Shown: in pieces, positions 1 to 8,821 of the stretch
How positions within the stretch are numbered: the first letter of the stretch is position 1
How the letters are laid out: every line of letters begins with the position of its first letter
Source: Armatimonadota bacterium
GTDB taxonomy: Bacteria > Vulcanimicrobiota > JACPDT01
Length of the DNA: 34,603 nt
Assembly: GCA_016183865.1 (NCBI GenBank)
Contig: JACPDT010000117.1
Location: 1-34,603 of the forward strand
Direction: 5' to 3'
The notes under the pieces: generated by a model
What the model was told of the DNA's origin: nothing
The model's input: the letters and a program-made list of their open reading frames with translations, nothing else
Databases searched by the model: none
Position numbers and translations under genes: made by a program

Positions 1-1
1 G

Positions 2-1045
2 ATCGGCTCCGGCGGCCTTGGGTCCCCACTCGCTCTTTACCTTGCAGCGGCAGGGGTGGGACGCCTGGGGATTGTGGATTTCGACACAGTGGATTTCACG
101 AATCTTCAAAGACAGATCATTCATTCCACCGAAAGTGTCGGCCGCTCAAAGATCGAATCGGCGAAGACTCGAATCGCGGAAATCAATCCCAATGTCCAGG
201 TAGATGCCTATGAGGCCAGGCTTGCATCGGAAAACGCCCTGGAGTTGTTCGCTCCTTATGATATTGTTGTGGATGGAACGGACAATTTTCCCACCCGATA
301 TTTGGTCAATGATGCCTGCGTACTTTCAGGCAAGCCGAATGTCTATGGCTCCATTTTCCGTTTTGAAGGACAGGCAACGGTCTTTTACGCGAAAGAGGGG
401 CCCTGCTATCGTTGCCTCTATCCGGAGCCGCCCCCTCCCGGGCTTGTTCCCAGTTGCGCGGAGGGGGGAGTCCTGGGTGTTTTGCCCGGAGTGATCGGAG
501 TCATACAGGCCATCGAAACAGTGAAGCTCATTCTCGGCAAGGGTGATTCCCTGATCGGGCGATTGCTCCTTTTTGATGCATTGAAAATGAAGTTCAGGGA
601 ATTGAGGCTGCGCAAAAACCCGAATTGCTCCATTTGCGGTGAGAACCCTGTAATCAGGGGATTGATTGATTATGATGAATTTTGCGGAATTTCCCGTGAA
701 TCCGAGGAAACCACCTCAGATGTGGTCGAATTTCAGATCACTCCTTTGCAACTCAAGGCAAAAATGGACAGGGGAGAGCATCCGGTCGTCATAGATGTCC
801 GGGAGCCGCACGAGTACGCCATTTGTAAGCTGCCCGGCTCCAGGCTGATTCCGTTGCATACTTTGCCTGAGCATCTTCACGAGTTTTCCACCGCAGATGA
901 GATCGTTGTCCACTGCAGGAGCGGAGGCAGATCTGCCAAGGCTGTAGAGCTCCTGCGGCAGGCAGGGCATCGAAAGGTGAAGAACCTGGCGGGCGGGATT
1001 TTGCGCTGGTCTGATGAAGTGGATCCCACGGTGACAAAATACTAA
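2..1045 (+). CDS. ThiF/MoeB-type adenylyltransferase with C-terminal rhodanese domain (5' partial)
   Basis: The reading frame is open from base 2 and enters at the nucleotide-binding motif GSGGLGSP, so the true start lies before the window. The E1-like fold follows: VDFDTVDFTNLQRQ, the DGTDNFPTRY segment, and two zinc-type CxxC pairs (CYRC and CSIC). PSCAEGGVLGVLPG holds a candidate catalytic Cys. The last 100 or so residues form a rhodanese domain (VIDVREPHEY, active-site loop HCRSGGRSA). Family knowledge: MoeB/ThiF/Uba4-MOCS3 enzymes adenylate the C-terminal Gly-Gly of a ubiquitin-fold sulfur carrier (MoaD, ThiS), and the fused rhodanese passes persulfide sulfur to it. No moaD/thiS/moa gene is visible here, so the pathway (molybdopterin, thiamin, cysteine or tRNA thiolation) is open. 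It ends just before a repeat element. Confidence 0.9.
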   Translation: MGSGGLGSPLALYLAAAGVGRLGIVDFDTVDFTNLQRQIIHSTESVGRSKIESAKTRIAEINPNVQVDAYEARLASENALELFAPYDIVVDGTDNFPTRYLVNDACVLSGKPNVYGSIFRFEGQATVFYAKEGPCYRCLYPEPPPPGLVPSCAEGGVLGVLPGVIGVIQAIETVKLILGKGDSLIGRLLLFDALKMKFRELRLRKNPNCSICGENPVIRGLIDYDEFCGISRESEETTSDVVEFQITPLQLKAKMDRGEHPVVIDVREPHEYAICKLPGSRLIPLHTLPEHLHEFSTADEIVVHCRSGGRSAKAVELLRQAGHRKVKNLAGGILRWSDEVDPTVTKY

Positions 1046-1047
1046 CA

Positions 1048-1198
1048 CTACAGCGCCATTTTGCCGCTTCGGGGTCCTGCCACCTGCGCCAGCCCACGGT
1101 GCTCGCAAACTCCTATCCCCCAGTGGGGCCCAGTTTGCTCCGCGCCTTAGGGCGCCCAGGCTCCGGCGTCACCCCTCCGCTTACATTTGGCGTTGTAG
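1048..1198. repeat. MITE-like dispersed repeat, copy 1
   Basis: Bounded by imperfect inverted ends: CTACAGCGCCA at 1048-1058 and TGGCGTTGTAG at 1188-1198 (10 of 11 match when reverse-complemented). The core, 1070-1180, shares several blocks in the same order and orientation with 4066-4235, including CAGTTTGCTCCGCGCC followed by TTAGGGCGCCC, and GGCGTCACCCCTCCGC. No coding capacity is credible. It lies just 3' of the rhodanese-fusion gene. Confidence 0.6.
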
Positions 1199-1216
1199 GA
1201 CTAAATCAACAATTTG

Positions 1217-1278
1217 GCCACGAATTTTCACGAATGGTCACGAATATTGATGCGTGTGCATTCGTGTGCTTTCGTGGC
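1217..1278. repeat. 'cacgaat' inverted-repeat element
   Basis: Outer arms GCCACGAA (1217-1224) and TTCGTGGC (1271-1278) pair perfectly. Inside them CACGAAT is repeated and faces ATTCGTG. The unit lies between the stop of the amidase (1290, minus strand) and repeat copy 1, so it could act as a transcription terminator stem for either convergent gene. No clear U-tract follows. Similar cacgaat/attcgtg intergenic repeats are widespread in several uncultured bacterial lineages (recall, not searched). Confidence 0.5.
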
Positions 1279-1289
1279 TATGATTCTCC

Positions 1290-3980
1290 TCACTCTGCCC
1301 CTTCTTTTACGTACTCGACGATCCCATCGGAAACGGCCTGAGCCAGCCTTTGGCGGAAATCCGAGCTCAAGAGACGCGCCTTGTCCCTTCCGTTTGTCAG
1401 AAAGCCCATTTCCACCAGCACGGCGGGCATGGGAGAGTGGCGGACCACATAGAAGCGATTTCGCATGAGACCCTTGTCCGCGAGGCCGAGGTCGCTGCCT
1501 ACATTTCTCTGGATGGCCTGGGCGAGTGCAACATCGTTTTCCTTGTACCAGTGCGTGGATACTCCGTTGGGCGCGGCGCTGGTGGAGGCATTTATGTGAA
1601 GGCTGATGAAGGCGTAAGCGCTTGTCTCAAGACCCACATCCACCCTTGCCTGCAATTCCTCTTTTGCAGGAGACCCCGCGTAGGTGACATCCCTGTCCGT
1701 TTCTCTTGTCATGACAACCTTCCAGCCCTTCAGTCTGGTCTGCAACAGTTTCCTGACACGAAAAGCGATGTCCAATGTCAGGTCTTTTTCCAGCGTCCCT
1801 GTCTGACGGCAGATGCAACCCGTATCCGAGCCTCCATGGCCCGGATCAAGGACAATGACCTTGTTTCTGTCGGAGAACCCGGCATTCATCGGGCCAGTGC
1901 TGCCCTTTCCCTGTCCCACGGCGATGAGCGGATCCACTCTTCCGGGAAGAATGGTGGCCAGGATCTTGTGCACTCCGTTCGATGATGTCTTCACTGTAAA
2001 GTCAAAGGAGTCCCTGAGATCAAGCACAATCCGCACAACGGGGTAGGGATCTTTTTGGAATTGAGCCACCCGCATCTCCGAAAGGAGAGAGCTCTCCTGG
2101 GGTACGGCCTTTTTGGGGAAATCGAGAAGGGCGTTTGGGATATCAATAAAGATGCGGCAGTCCGGCGCCTTGAGACGATGCCACTCATAAGAAATCGCGC
2201 CATCCCCTTCAATGGTTACCTGAACGCCGTCCTTTGCCTCCTCCACATTGACTGCCGTGATATGGCGATAGGACGGTGTCTCAGCGGGAGTTTCCACAGG
2301 ATCAGGAGCGGCGCCTGAGGCGGGGTCCCCTTTCAGCTCCATGACGATTTCCTTCGTATTAAGCCTGGGAGGGAACTCCACACCCCCCTCCTGGGCAAAG
2401 ACAACGACGATTCGCGTTACATCAGGCTCTCTCTTGAATTGATCCACATGAATCTCGTCAATGAACCCATCCTGGACAGGGATGCGCTTCTCCGCGATTC
2501 CAAGAGAGGTGCCGGGAACATCCACCACAACTCTGTATGGAGGATCTTTCAGCATGAAGGTGGTATAGGAAACAGGCGCGGAAGCGCCGATGACAACCTT
2601 TCGCTTGCCTTCCTCGGAAACATATTGAATTCTTCGAATGGTGGGATATATGTTGAGTATCTGTCCACCCCGTTCTTTACGGACCCTCGCATCAAGAAGG
2701 AATGCGAGAGTTTCAAGAGGGATATAGGGATGGCCGTTCAAGAGAAGGGGGGCGACCGGGATCTCAACAGGCGAGCCGTTCATGGTCCCCTGGCGACTGT
2801 CAATGCCGAGGACGTAGCGCTTCCTGGGCAGGGAGAAGTAGAGTCGGAGCGAGCTTTCGTCCCACGATAACGACGCATCAAAGGTGGAAAGAATCCTCTG
2901 AGTTCCCGGATCCTGAGCCGGAATATGGATGGTGTCACCCGACTCCACCAGATCCCTGGCAAGGGACACCTCCTGTCCTGCAACTGCTATCCTTGGCAGC
3001 GGGGAGGCAAATGCGGCCCCCTGGTCGGTAGTGAAAGCACTTTCCTTGTTGACGAGGCTGGGGCGCATAAGGGGGGTGGAGAGATCGAGGTCCCCGAGCT
3101 TTCCCGGGCTTCCCCCTTCTTCTTTTACCACAATTCTTCCGATCCCAGGTTGTTCCGTCAAGGTCATCAACAGGGCTCTGATCGGCAGGTCCTGATCGGA
3201 AGGCATCCGGCGAAGGGCCTCCACGCTTCCGGCCGCAAGGGAAACGATTGCCTCCCCCCCCGACTGTTCCACCCTGGTCACTGAAACTCCGGGGGGAGCG
3301 ACTCTGTCGAGAAGCTGGGGGAGGGGAGAATCACCGAAAAGAAACTGAGCGATTCCGCGCAGATTTGCTGTCCTCTTGTCCAACTGGAGGGAAAGAGGCG
3401 CCAGAAATCGTGTGCCTCTTGCGGGAAAGTAAAATACCACAGGACTTGTGTTCTTCGTGGTCCGCTCCGGGTAGATGATATTAATGTGAGGCTCTCTGTC
3501 ATAGGGCTCTTCATCCAGATCCTCATGACCCTGCCTCAGCACGGTTAGGGGCTTTCCTTCGACCTGAAATGCGACGCGTGAGATTTCGGGGAATTCCGTG
3601 AGAGTCCACACAACGGACCGAATCATCAACGACTCGGCGGTGGAACCTCCTTCGAATCCCCTCTCCAGCTCCTTGCTGAAACTTACAACGGCAAGGCCCT
3701 TCTCCACTTTGAGGTCCAGGAGTCGGGTTTCGGGGGGGAGCAGCCTCAGCAGGCCTCCGCCGGATTTGGGACCGCGCAGAAGCTCGGTTATCGCATTTGC
3801 GGGGAGATTCTGAGCCTGAGGGATTTGGCGGCTGACAGGGAGAAGGAGCCGCCCGTTCGAATCCGAGAAGTACAGAGTCACGGACGTGGAAGGCTTGCGC
3901 GCACAGTGTGCCAGCAGGAGTCCCACTGTGATCATGAGCACGAGAAAGGCGCGAAGCCGAAGTCTGCTAATGTTGTTCAA
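1290..3980 (-). CDS. N-acetylmuramoyl-L-alanine amidase, GerMN-GerMN-AMIN-AMIN-Amidase_3
   Basis: Envelope peptidoglycan hydrolase that should cleave the amide bond between MurNAc and L-Ala. An ATG at 4199 is possible, but its first 73 codons read through a repeat. I prefer the TTG at 3980, preceded by AAGGAGG about 12 nt upstream and opening a signal segment (AFLVLMITVGLLLAHC; Cys26 is lipobox-like, though His at -1 is atypical). That gives 896 aa. Domains: two GerMN units (about 34-145 and 170-285), a copper-amine-oxidase-N-like stretch (about 350-445), AMIN 1 (448-553), AMIN 2 (574-680) and Amidase_3 (707-896). Zinc ligands are visible as DPGHGG (His715), TLEKD (Glu731) and SLHIN (His795); the catalytic Glu857 is in VEMGFLTN. 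AMIN domains bind peptidoglycan and localise the enzyme. GerMN is better known from spore-former proteins, so the combination is unusual. Confidence 0.9.
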   Translation of the reverse strand: MNNISRLRLRAFLVLMITVGLLLAHCARKPSTSVTLYFSDSNGRLLLPVSRQIPQAQNLPANAITELLRGPKSGGGLLRLLPPETRLLDLKVEKGLAVVSFSKELERGFEGGSTAESLMIRSVVWTLTEFPEISRVAFQVEGKPLTVLRQGHEDLDEEPYDREPHINIIYPERTTKNTSPVVFYFPARGTRFLAPLSLQLDKRTANLRGIAQFLFGDSPLPQLLDRVAPPGVSVTRVEQSGGEAIVSLAAGSVEALRRMPSDQDLPIRALLMTLTEQPGIGRIVVKEEGGSPGKLGDLDLSTPLMRPSLVNKESAFTTDQGAAFASPLPRIAVAGQEVSLARDLVESGDTIHIPAQDPGTQRILSTFDASLSWDESSLRLYFSLPRKRYVLGIDSRQGTMNGSPVEIPVAPLLLNGHPYIPLETLAFLLDARVRKERGGQILNIYPTIRRIQYVSEEGKRKVVIGASAPVSYTTFMLKDPPYRVVVDVPGTSLGIAEKRIPVQDGFIDEIHVDQFKREPDVTRIVVVFAQEGGVEFPPRLNTKEIVMELKGDPASGAAPDPVETPAETPSYRHITAVNVEEAKDGVQVTIEGDGAISYEWHRLKAPDCRIFIDIPNALLDFPKKAVPQESSLLSEMRVAQFQKDPYPVVRIVLDLRDSFDFTVKTSSNGVHKILATILPGRVDPLIAVGQGKGSTGPMNAGFSDRNKVIVLDPGHGGSDTGCICRQTGTLEKDLTLDIAFRVRKLLQTRLKGWKVVMTRETDRDVTYAGSPAKEELQARVDVGLETSAYAFISLHINASTSAAPNGVSTHWYKENDVALAQAIQRNVGSDLGLADKGLMRNRFYVVRHSPMPAVLVEMGFLTNGRDKARLLSSDFRQRLAQAVSDGIVEYVKEGAE

Positions 3981-4020
3981 AGGTTTCTCGGAGCCTCCTT
4001 TTTTGGATGTACTGCTGCTA

Positions 4021-4280
4021 CTATAGTAATCGCCAAAAGTATCGCCATGTATCCGACCGTTGCTACGGGGTCCTGCCGCCTGCGCCAGCCCACGCGGGGC
4101 ACCCGCTTGCGGGTCGGCATAACTCCCATCCCCCAGTCGGGGTACCCGCGCGAAGCGTGGGTCGCAGTTTGCTCCGCGCCTTAGGGCGCCCCGACCCACC
4201 CTTCGGGCGGGTGCCCCGCGGCGTCACCCCTCCGCAACTGGACTTGGCGATGATGGCAAAACTTTCAGGGATGACTATAG
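4021..4280. repeat. MITE-like dispersed repeat, copy 2 (longer form)
   Basis: Ends CTATAGTAATC (4021-4031) and GATGACTATAG (4270-4280) are inverted repeats with one mismatch. The core 4066-4235 matches copy 1 at 1070-1180 but carries about 60 extra bases that form their own palindromes: CGCGGGGCACCCGC near 4093 pairs with GCGGGTGCCCCGCG near 4207, and a smaller hairpin lies around 4140-4165. It occupies most of the 522-bp gap between the divergent amidase and carA genes and would have to be read through if the amidase began at 4199. Confidence 0.6.
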
Positions 4281-4410
4281 TTTCGTGGAGGACGTTCATC
4301 GGGCGCCTGCCCGCAGAGTGAAACGGCTGACTCGTGATGGTTTCAGAGATCGAGGTTCTGATGTGCTCATTGCAAAGCCATAAAACCGGAACGCCACGGA
4401 AAAATTTCAC

Positions 4411-4423
4411 TGTTATTATAACA
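4411..4423. promoter_or_regulatory. AT-rich near-palindrome upstream of carA
   Basis: TGTTATTATAACA is a 13-base near-perfect palindrome containing a TATAAC hexamer that could act as a -10 element or small operator for carA, whose start is about 80 bp downstream. I could not find a convincing -35 at 16-18 bp spacing. No PyrR-type or attenuator hairpin is evident. Low confidence. Confidence 0.2.
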
Positions 4424-4502
4424 CAGATTTTTGTGCTTGGGAAGGGGTTTGCATCATTTTTCGTACAGGAAGTTGACGCCAGGCTCGCGAAATCTGAACT
4501 AT

Positions 4503-5618
4503 ATGCGTACTGCCGGGACATTGCTTCTGGAGGATGGAAAACAGTGGGTAGGGGAATGTTTTGGCGATACTCACGAATCCGTCGGTGAGATTGTTTTCAA
4601 CACTTCCATCACAGGCTATGAGGAGATCCTGACAGACCCATCTTATTCAGGACAAATTGTAACATTCTCGTATCCACATATAGGAAACTATGGAATAACA
4701 TTGGAAGACGTGGAATCGGCGAAAATCCACGTTAACGCTCTTGTGATCAAATCTCTTTCCCCTGTTGCAGCAAGCTGGAGGCATTCGTGCAATCTGGAAG
4801 GTTTCCTCCGGATGCACGGCATTGTCGGGTTGTGCGGAGTGGATACAAGGGGCCTCATCAAGCATATTCGCTCTTTTGGGGCGATGGGTGCCGCGATTTT
4901 CCCTGGGGAAGTCACTCCGGAAAGGATGAAGACCCTTCTTGAGCTTCCAGGAATGCAGGGAACTTCTCTCCTGCGGGGGGTGACAACCGATAAGATCCTC
5001 CACATCAGGCGTGACGGTCCTCGTGTCCTGGTTTACGACTTCGGCTGCAAGGGCGGGATACTGAGGGAATTGTTTCGGCGCGGCTTTGATCTTGTCGTGG
5101 TCCCCGCGGATACGGGAAGCTCCGCTGCCCTTGCGTACAAGCCACAGGGAGTGGTGTTCTCCAACGGCCCAGGGGATCCCGCGGCTTCCGAAGCGGTCAT
5201 TCGAACTGTCCGCGAGCTTGCGGCGACGGGGCTCCCCACGCTTGGCATCTGTCTTGGCCATCAACTCCTCGCACTGGCCTTCGGCGCCCGAACGTACAAG
5301 CTCAAGTTCGGACATCGGGGCGGGAATCACCCCGTTATGCGACTGAATACTGCCCGGGTGGAGATTACCGCGCAAAATCACGGTTTTGTCGTGGACAAGG
5401 AGACCCTTCCATCCTGCCTCGAAGTGACTCACATTAATCTCTATGACAAGACCGTGGAGGGAATTCGCCACAGGGAGCTCCCTGTTTTTGCCGTCCAGTA
5501 TCATCCCGAATCCTGCCCGGGCCCACGGGATTCTTTGTATCTTTTTGACGCCTTTGCGGAGCTGGTGAGAGGAGGTGAAGCTTGCCCAAGCGCAACGACA
5601 TCCACAAGATTCTCGTGA
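4503..5618 (+). CDS. carA: Carbamoyl-phosphate synthase small (glutamine amidotransferase) subunit
   Basis: Hydrolyses glutamine and channels ammonia to CarB for carbamoyl phosphate, the precursor of pyrimidines and arginine (cytoplasm). The conserved N-terminal block begins a few residues after Met ([16 protein letters not shown], then [20 protein letters not shown]), which favours the ATG at 4503 over an in-frame ATG 24 codons earlier and gives a normal 371 aa. The class I GATase motif LGICLGHQL places the nucleophile at about Cys250, with the His/Glu pair in [10 protein letters not shown] near the C terminus. The ribosome site at 4503 is weak. The gene overlaps carB by 37 bp, indicating one transcript and translational coupling. 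Confidence 0.95.
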   Translation: MRTAGTLLLEDGKQWVGECFGDTHESVGEIVFNTSITGYEEILTDPSYSGQIVTFSYPHIGNYGITLEDVESAKIHVNALVIKSLSPVAASWRHSCNLEGFLRMHGIVGLCGVDTRGLIKHIRSFGAMGAAIFPGEVTPERMKTLLELPGMQGTSLLRGVTTDKILHIRRDGPRVLVYDFGCKGGILRELFRRGFDLVVVPADTGSSAALAYKPQGVVFSNGPGDPAASEAVIRTVRELAATGLPTLGICLGHQLLALAFGARTYKLKFGHRGGNHPVMRLNTARVEITAQNHGFVVDKETLPSCLEVTHINLYDKTVEGIRHRELPVFAVQYHPESCPGPRDSLYLFDAFAELVRGGEACPSATTSTRFS

Positions 5619-8600
5619 TTGGCTCCGGCCCAATTGTGATCGGGCAGGCTTGTGAGTTTGACTATTCCGGCACCCAGGCCGTGAAAGCCCTCAAGGACGA
5701 GGGCTTTCACGTCATTCTTGTAAACTCCAACCCTGCCACGATCATGACAGACCTGGATGTGGCAAACGAGACCTTCCTGGAGCCCCTCACTTCCGAGGTA
5801 GTCGCCCAGATCATTGAGAAAACGCGGCCTGATGCCCTTTTGCCGACCATGGGCGGTCAGACGGCGCTTAATATCGCCGTGGAGCTGTCTCGCACGGGAG
5901 TCCTTGAGAAATACGGTGTAGAGTTGCTGGGGGCTGATCTGGCTGCCATCGAAAAAGCGGAGGATCGGGGAAAATTCCGTGCTGCCGCCTCCCTGATCGG
6001 CCTGGCTGTACCCAGATCCGCCCTTGTAGAGAATCTGCAGGAAGCCTCCCACGCGGCCGGAGAGATCGGGTTTCCTTTGATCTTGCGCCCTGCCTTCACC
6101 CTCGGCGGGATGGGGGGCGGGTTCGTGATGCGGGAATCGGAGCTTTCCGAGAAAGTGGGGGCCGCACTCAGGGAGAGCCTGATCCATCAGGTGTTGATGG
6201 AAGAAAGTCTCTGGGGCTGGAAGGAATATGAGCTTGAGGTCATGCAGGACTCGAGAGGCAATGCGGTGATTGTCTGCTCTATCGAAAACCTGGACCCCAT
6301 GGGGGTGCACACCGGTGACAGCATTACTGTGGCGCCTGCACAGACTCTGACCGACAGGGAATACCAGACCATGCGCAGGATGGCCTTTGACATCATGAGA
6401 GAAATCGGAATCGCCACAGGGGGCGCCAATGTTCAGTTCGCCGTAAACCCCAGGGATGGGAGGATCGTCCTCATTGAGATGAATCCCCGAGTTTCCCGCT
6501 CCAGTGCTCTGGCCTCAAAGGCCACCGGTTTCCCCATCGCCAAGATCGCGGCACTTGTCTCCGTCGGTCTGACTCTGGATGAGATTCCCAACGACATCAC
6601 CCGTCTGACTCCCGCTTCTTTTGAGCCTGTCATTGATTACGTAGTGACCAAGATTCCCCGTTTTGCTGAAGACAAATTCGAGGAGGCGGATCACATCCTG
6701 GGAACCTCCATGCAATCCGTGGGAGAAGTCATGGCCATAGGGCGTACTTTTCCCGAGTCCCTTCAGAAGGCTCTCCGTTCTCTGGAGAGGGGCTTTTCCG
6801 GGCTGGATGAAAGCCTGCGGAGCCAGTGGGAGGCCGCTGTAGACAAGAAAGCGGCCCTGCGGGTCCCCACGGCGCAGAGGATCTTTTACCTCAAGTACGC
6901 ACTGGCCGATGGCCGGCCGGAAGAGACGCTGGAGGCGCTATGTGGCGTGGATCGTTGGTTCCTGGCGCAGATTCGGAGACTGGTTCAGATGGAGCAGCGC
7001 CTCCGTGAGGCCCGAAATCTTGACGCAAGACTCCTGCGGGAAGCCAAGGAGCTTGGATTCTCGGACAAGCAGATCTGCCTCCTTTGTGATTTGAATGAGG
7101 ACTATCTGCGAATGAAGCGTCACTCCCTCGATATCAGGCCTGCTTTCCTCGCCGTGGATACTTGTGCAGCGGAGTTCCCCGCATTCACCCCCTATTATTA
7201 TTCGGCTTATGAGTTATCGGACGATCTGCCCCCTTCCGCGGGGGAGAGTGTTGTGATTCTGGGAAGCGGTCCCAACCGACTCGGGCAGGGGACCGAGCTC
7301 GCCGCTTTCGCCTTGAAGGAGCTGGGCCTTGAGGCCGTGATGGTGAACTCAAACCCGGAAACCGTCTCCACCGATTACGACACATCCACCCGCCTCTATT
7401 TCGAGCCCTTGACATCGGAGGATATACTGGAGATACTGCATCGAGAGAAGCCTCGGGGCGTGATTCTTCAGCTCGGCGGGCAGACCCCCTTGAAGCTCGC
7501 CAGAACTCTCACAAGTGAAGGGATCCGAATCCTGGGCACCTCTTTTGACAGCATAGATCAGGCCGAATCCAGGGAACGGTTTGCCCTGCTGTCCCAGGGC
7601 CTGGGACTTCAGACCCCGCCGTTCGGGACTGCGGACACTGTTCAGGAAGCATTGCGGGAGGCGGGCCGTCTGGGTTATCCGGTGCTCGTCCGCCCCTCCT
7701 ATGTATTGAGCGGTTCCGCCATGCGCATCATCTACGACGAGGAGGCCATGTCCCGCCACGCTCCCTGGGCGTTCTCCGTTTCCGATGGTCGGACCCTCTA
7801 TGTTGACAAGTTTCTGGAAGATGCACTGGAGATAGATGTGGATGCTCTCTCAGACGGAAAAGAAACGTGGATACTGGGCATAATGGAGCACATCGAAGAG
7901 GCGGGAATTCACTCAGGGGACAGCGCCTGCCTGATCCCTCCCCGGTCCCTCCGGACTGAAACTATCTCGCAGATCGAGGAAGATATTGCACTCCTGGCTC
8001 GGGAGCTCCGGGTAATCGGCTTCCTGAATGTCCAATTCGCCTTGCGAGGGAATCGCCTGTTTGTTCTGGAGGTAAATCCCCGTGCATCCCGCACGATCCC
8101 CTACATATGCAAGGCCCAGGGACTTCCCTTTGTCAAGGCGGCAGTGGCGGTGATGCTAGGCGCTTCTCTCTCCGAGCTGGAAATGAGGGTTCCGGACCGC
8201 CCGCCCTTATGCGCGGTCAAGGTTCCTGTTCTTCCCTTCAAGCGATTCGGAGGGGTGGATGCGGTCCTGGGTCCTGAAATGAAGTCAACAGGGGAAGTCA
8301 TCGGACTGGATGACGATTTCGGCGCCGCATACTGGAAGGCCCTCTCCGCGGCAGGCCAGGCTCTTCCCACACAGGGGGCCGTGTTCCTGTCCGTTAAGGA
8401 TGAGGACAAGAGAGGAATCGTCCCTGTCGCAAGGAAACTGCTGGACTTCGGTTTCTCCCTTCTGGCGACCCGTGGGACCGCTTTAGTCCTGGAACGATCA
8501 GGAATTTCGGTGGTTACGGTGGAGAAAGTTCAAGAGGGGAGCCCAAATGTTGTGGATTACATACAAGGTGGCCGTGTCCAATTGATCATAAACACTCCCA

Positions 8601-8821
8601 GCGGAGCCGAGCGAAAGCGCGCCGGTTTTTTGATTCGTCGGGCTGCCATCACTCGCGATATCCCGCTGGTTACCACGATAACGGGCGCCCATGCCGTCAT
8701 TTCCGCCATGGAAGAGCACCGCAGGCGGCCCCTGAAGGTGAGGAGCCTGCAAGAATACCATGGATGCGCCACGGAGACGCAGAAAACACGGAAAGAATGC
8801 AAATTGACGCCGGATAGATGA
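5582..8821 (+). CDS. carB: Carbamoyl-phosphate synthase large subunit
   Basis: Makes carbamoyl phosphate from bicarbonate, ammonia and two ATP. The 1079 aa match the full-length family (about 1070). Two ATP-grasp halves are clear: the first opens with [20 protein letters not shown] and contains [10 protein letters not shown] and [12 protein letters not shown]; the second opens with [18 protein letters not shown] and contains [12 protein letters not shown] and [12 protein letters not shown]. The C-terminal MGS-like allosteric domain runs from about residue 930 ([18 protein letters not shown], then [12 protein letters not shown], then INTPSG). The start is TTG at 5582 with GAGGAGGTGA just upstream, inside the end of carA. 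Its stop overlaps the ATG of the next gene (ATGA), so that gene probably shares the transcript. Confidence 0.96.
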   Translation: MPKRNDIHKILVIGSGPIVIGQACEFDYSGTQAVKALKDEGFHVILVNSNPATIMTDLDVANETFLEPLTSEVVAQIIEKTRPDALLPTMGGQTALNIAVELSRTGVLEKYGVELLGADLAAIEKAEDRGKFRAAASLIGLAVPRSALVENLQEASHAAGEIGFPLILRPAFTLGGMGGGFVMRESELSEKVGAALRESLIHQVLMEESLWGWKEYELEVMQDSRGNAVIVCSIENLDPMGVHTGDSITVAPAQTLTDREYQTMRRMAFDIMREIGIATGGANVQFAVNPRDGRIVLIEMNPRVSRSSALASKATGFPIAKIAALVSVGLTLDEIPNDITRLTPASFEPVIDYVVTKIPRFAEDKFEEADHILGTSMQSVGEVMAIGRTFPESLQKALRSLERGFSGLDESLRSQWEAAVDKKAALRVPTAQRIFYLKYALADGRPEETLEALCGVDRWFLAQIRRLVQMEQRLREARNLDARLLREAKELGFSDKQICLLCDLNEDYLRMKRHSLDIRPAFLAVDTCAAEFPAFTPYYYSAYELSDDLPPSAGESVVILGSGPNRLGQGTELAAFALKELGLEAVMVNSNPETVSTDYDTSTRLYFEPLTSEDILEILHREKPRGVILQLGGQTPLKLARTLTSEGIRILGTSFDSIDQAESRERFALLSQGLGLQTPPFGTADTVQEALREAGRLGYPVLVRPSYVLSGSAMRIIYDEEAMSRHAPWAFSVSDGRTLYVDKFLEDALEIDVDALSDGKETWILGIMEHIEEAGIHSGDSACLIPPRSLRTETISQIEEDIALLARELRVIGFLNVQFALRGNRLFVLEVNPRASRTIPYICKAQGLPFVKAAVAVMLGASLSELEMRVPDRPPLCAVKVPVLPFKRFGGVDAVLGPEMKSTGEVIGLDDDFGAAYWKALSAAGQALPTQGAVFLSVKDEDKRGIVPVARKLLDFGFSLLATRGTALVLERSGISVVTVEKVQEGSPNVVDYIQGGRVQLIINTPSGAERKRAGFLIRRAAITRDIPLVTTITGAHAVISAMEEHRRRPLKVRSLQEYHGCATETQKTRKECKLTPDR

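Noticed and set aside
1217-1278. Rho-independent terminator
   Set aside because: The stem is good but long-looped and lacks a U-tract in either direction; kept only as a repeat.
3981-4199. 73-codon N-terminal extension of the amidase
   Set aside because: Reads through the repeat and ends at a typical signal peptide preceded by its own TTG and AAGGAGG; treated as non-coding.
4647-5633. 328-aa minus-strand ORF opposite carA
   Set aside because: carA is complete and conserved in the other strand; no evidence for overlap coding.
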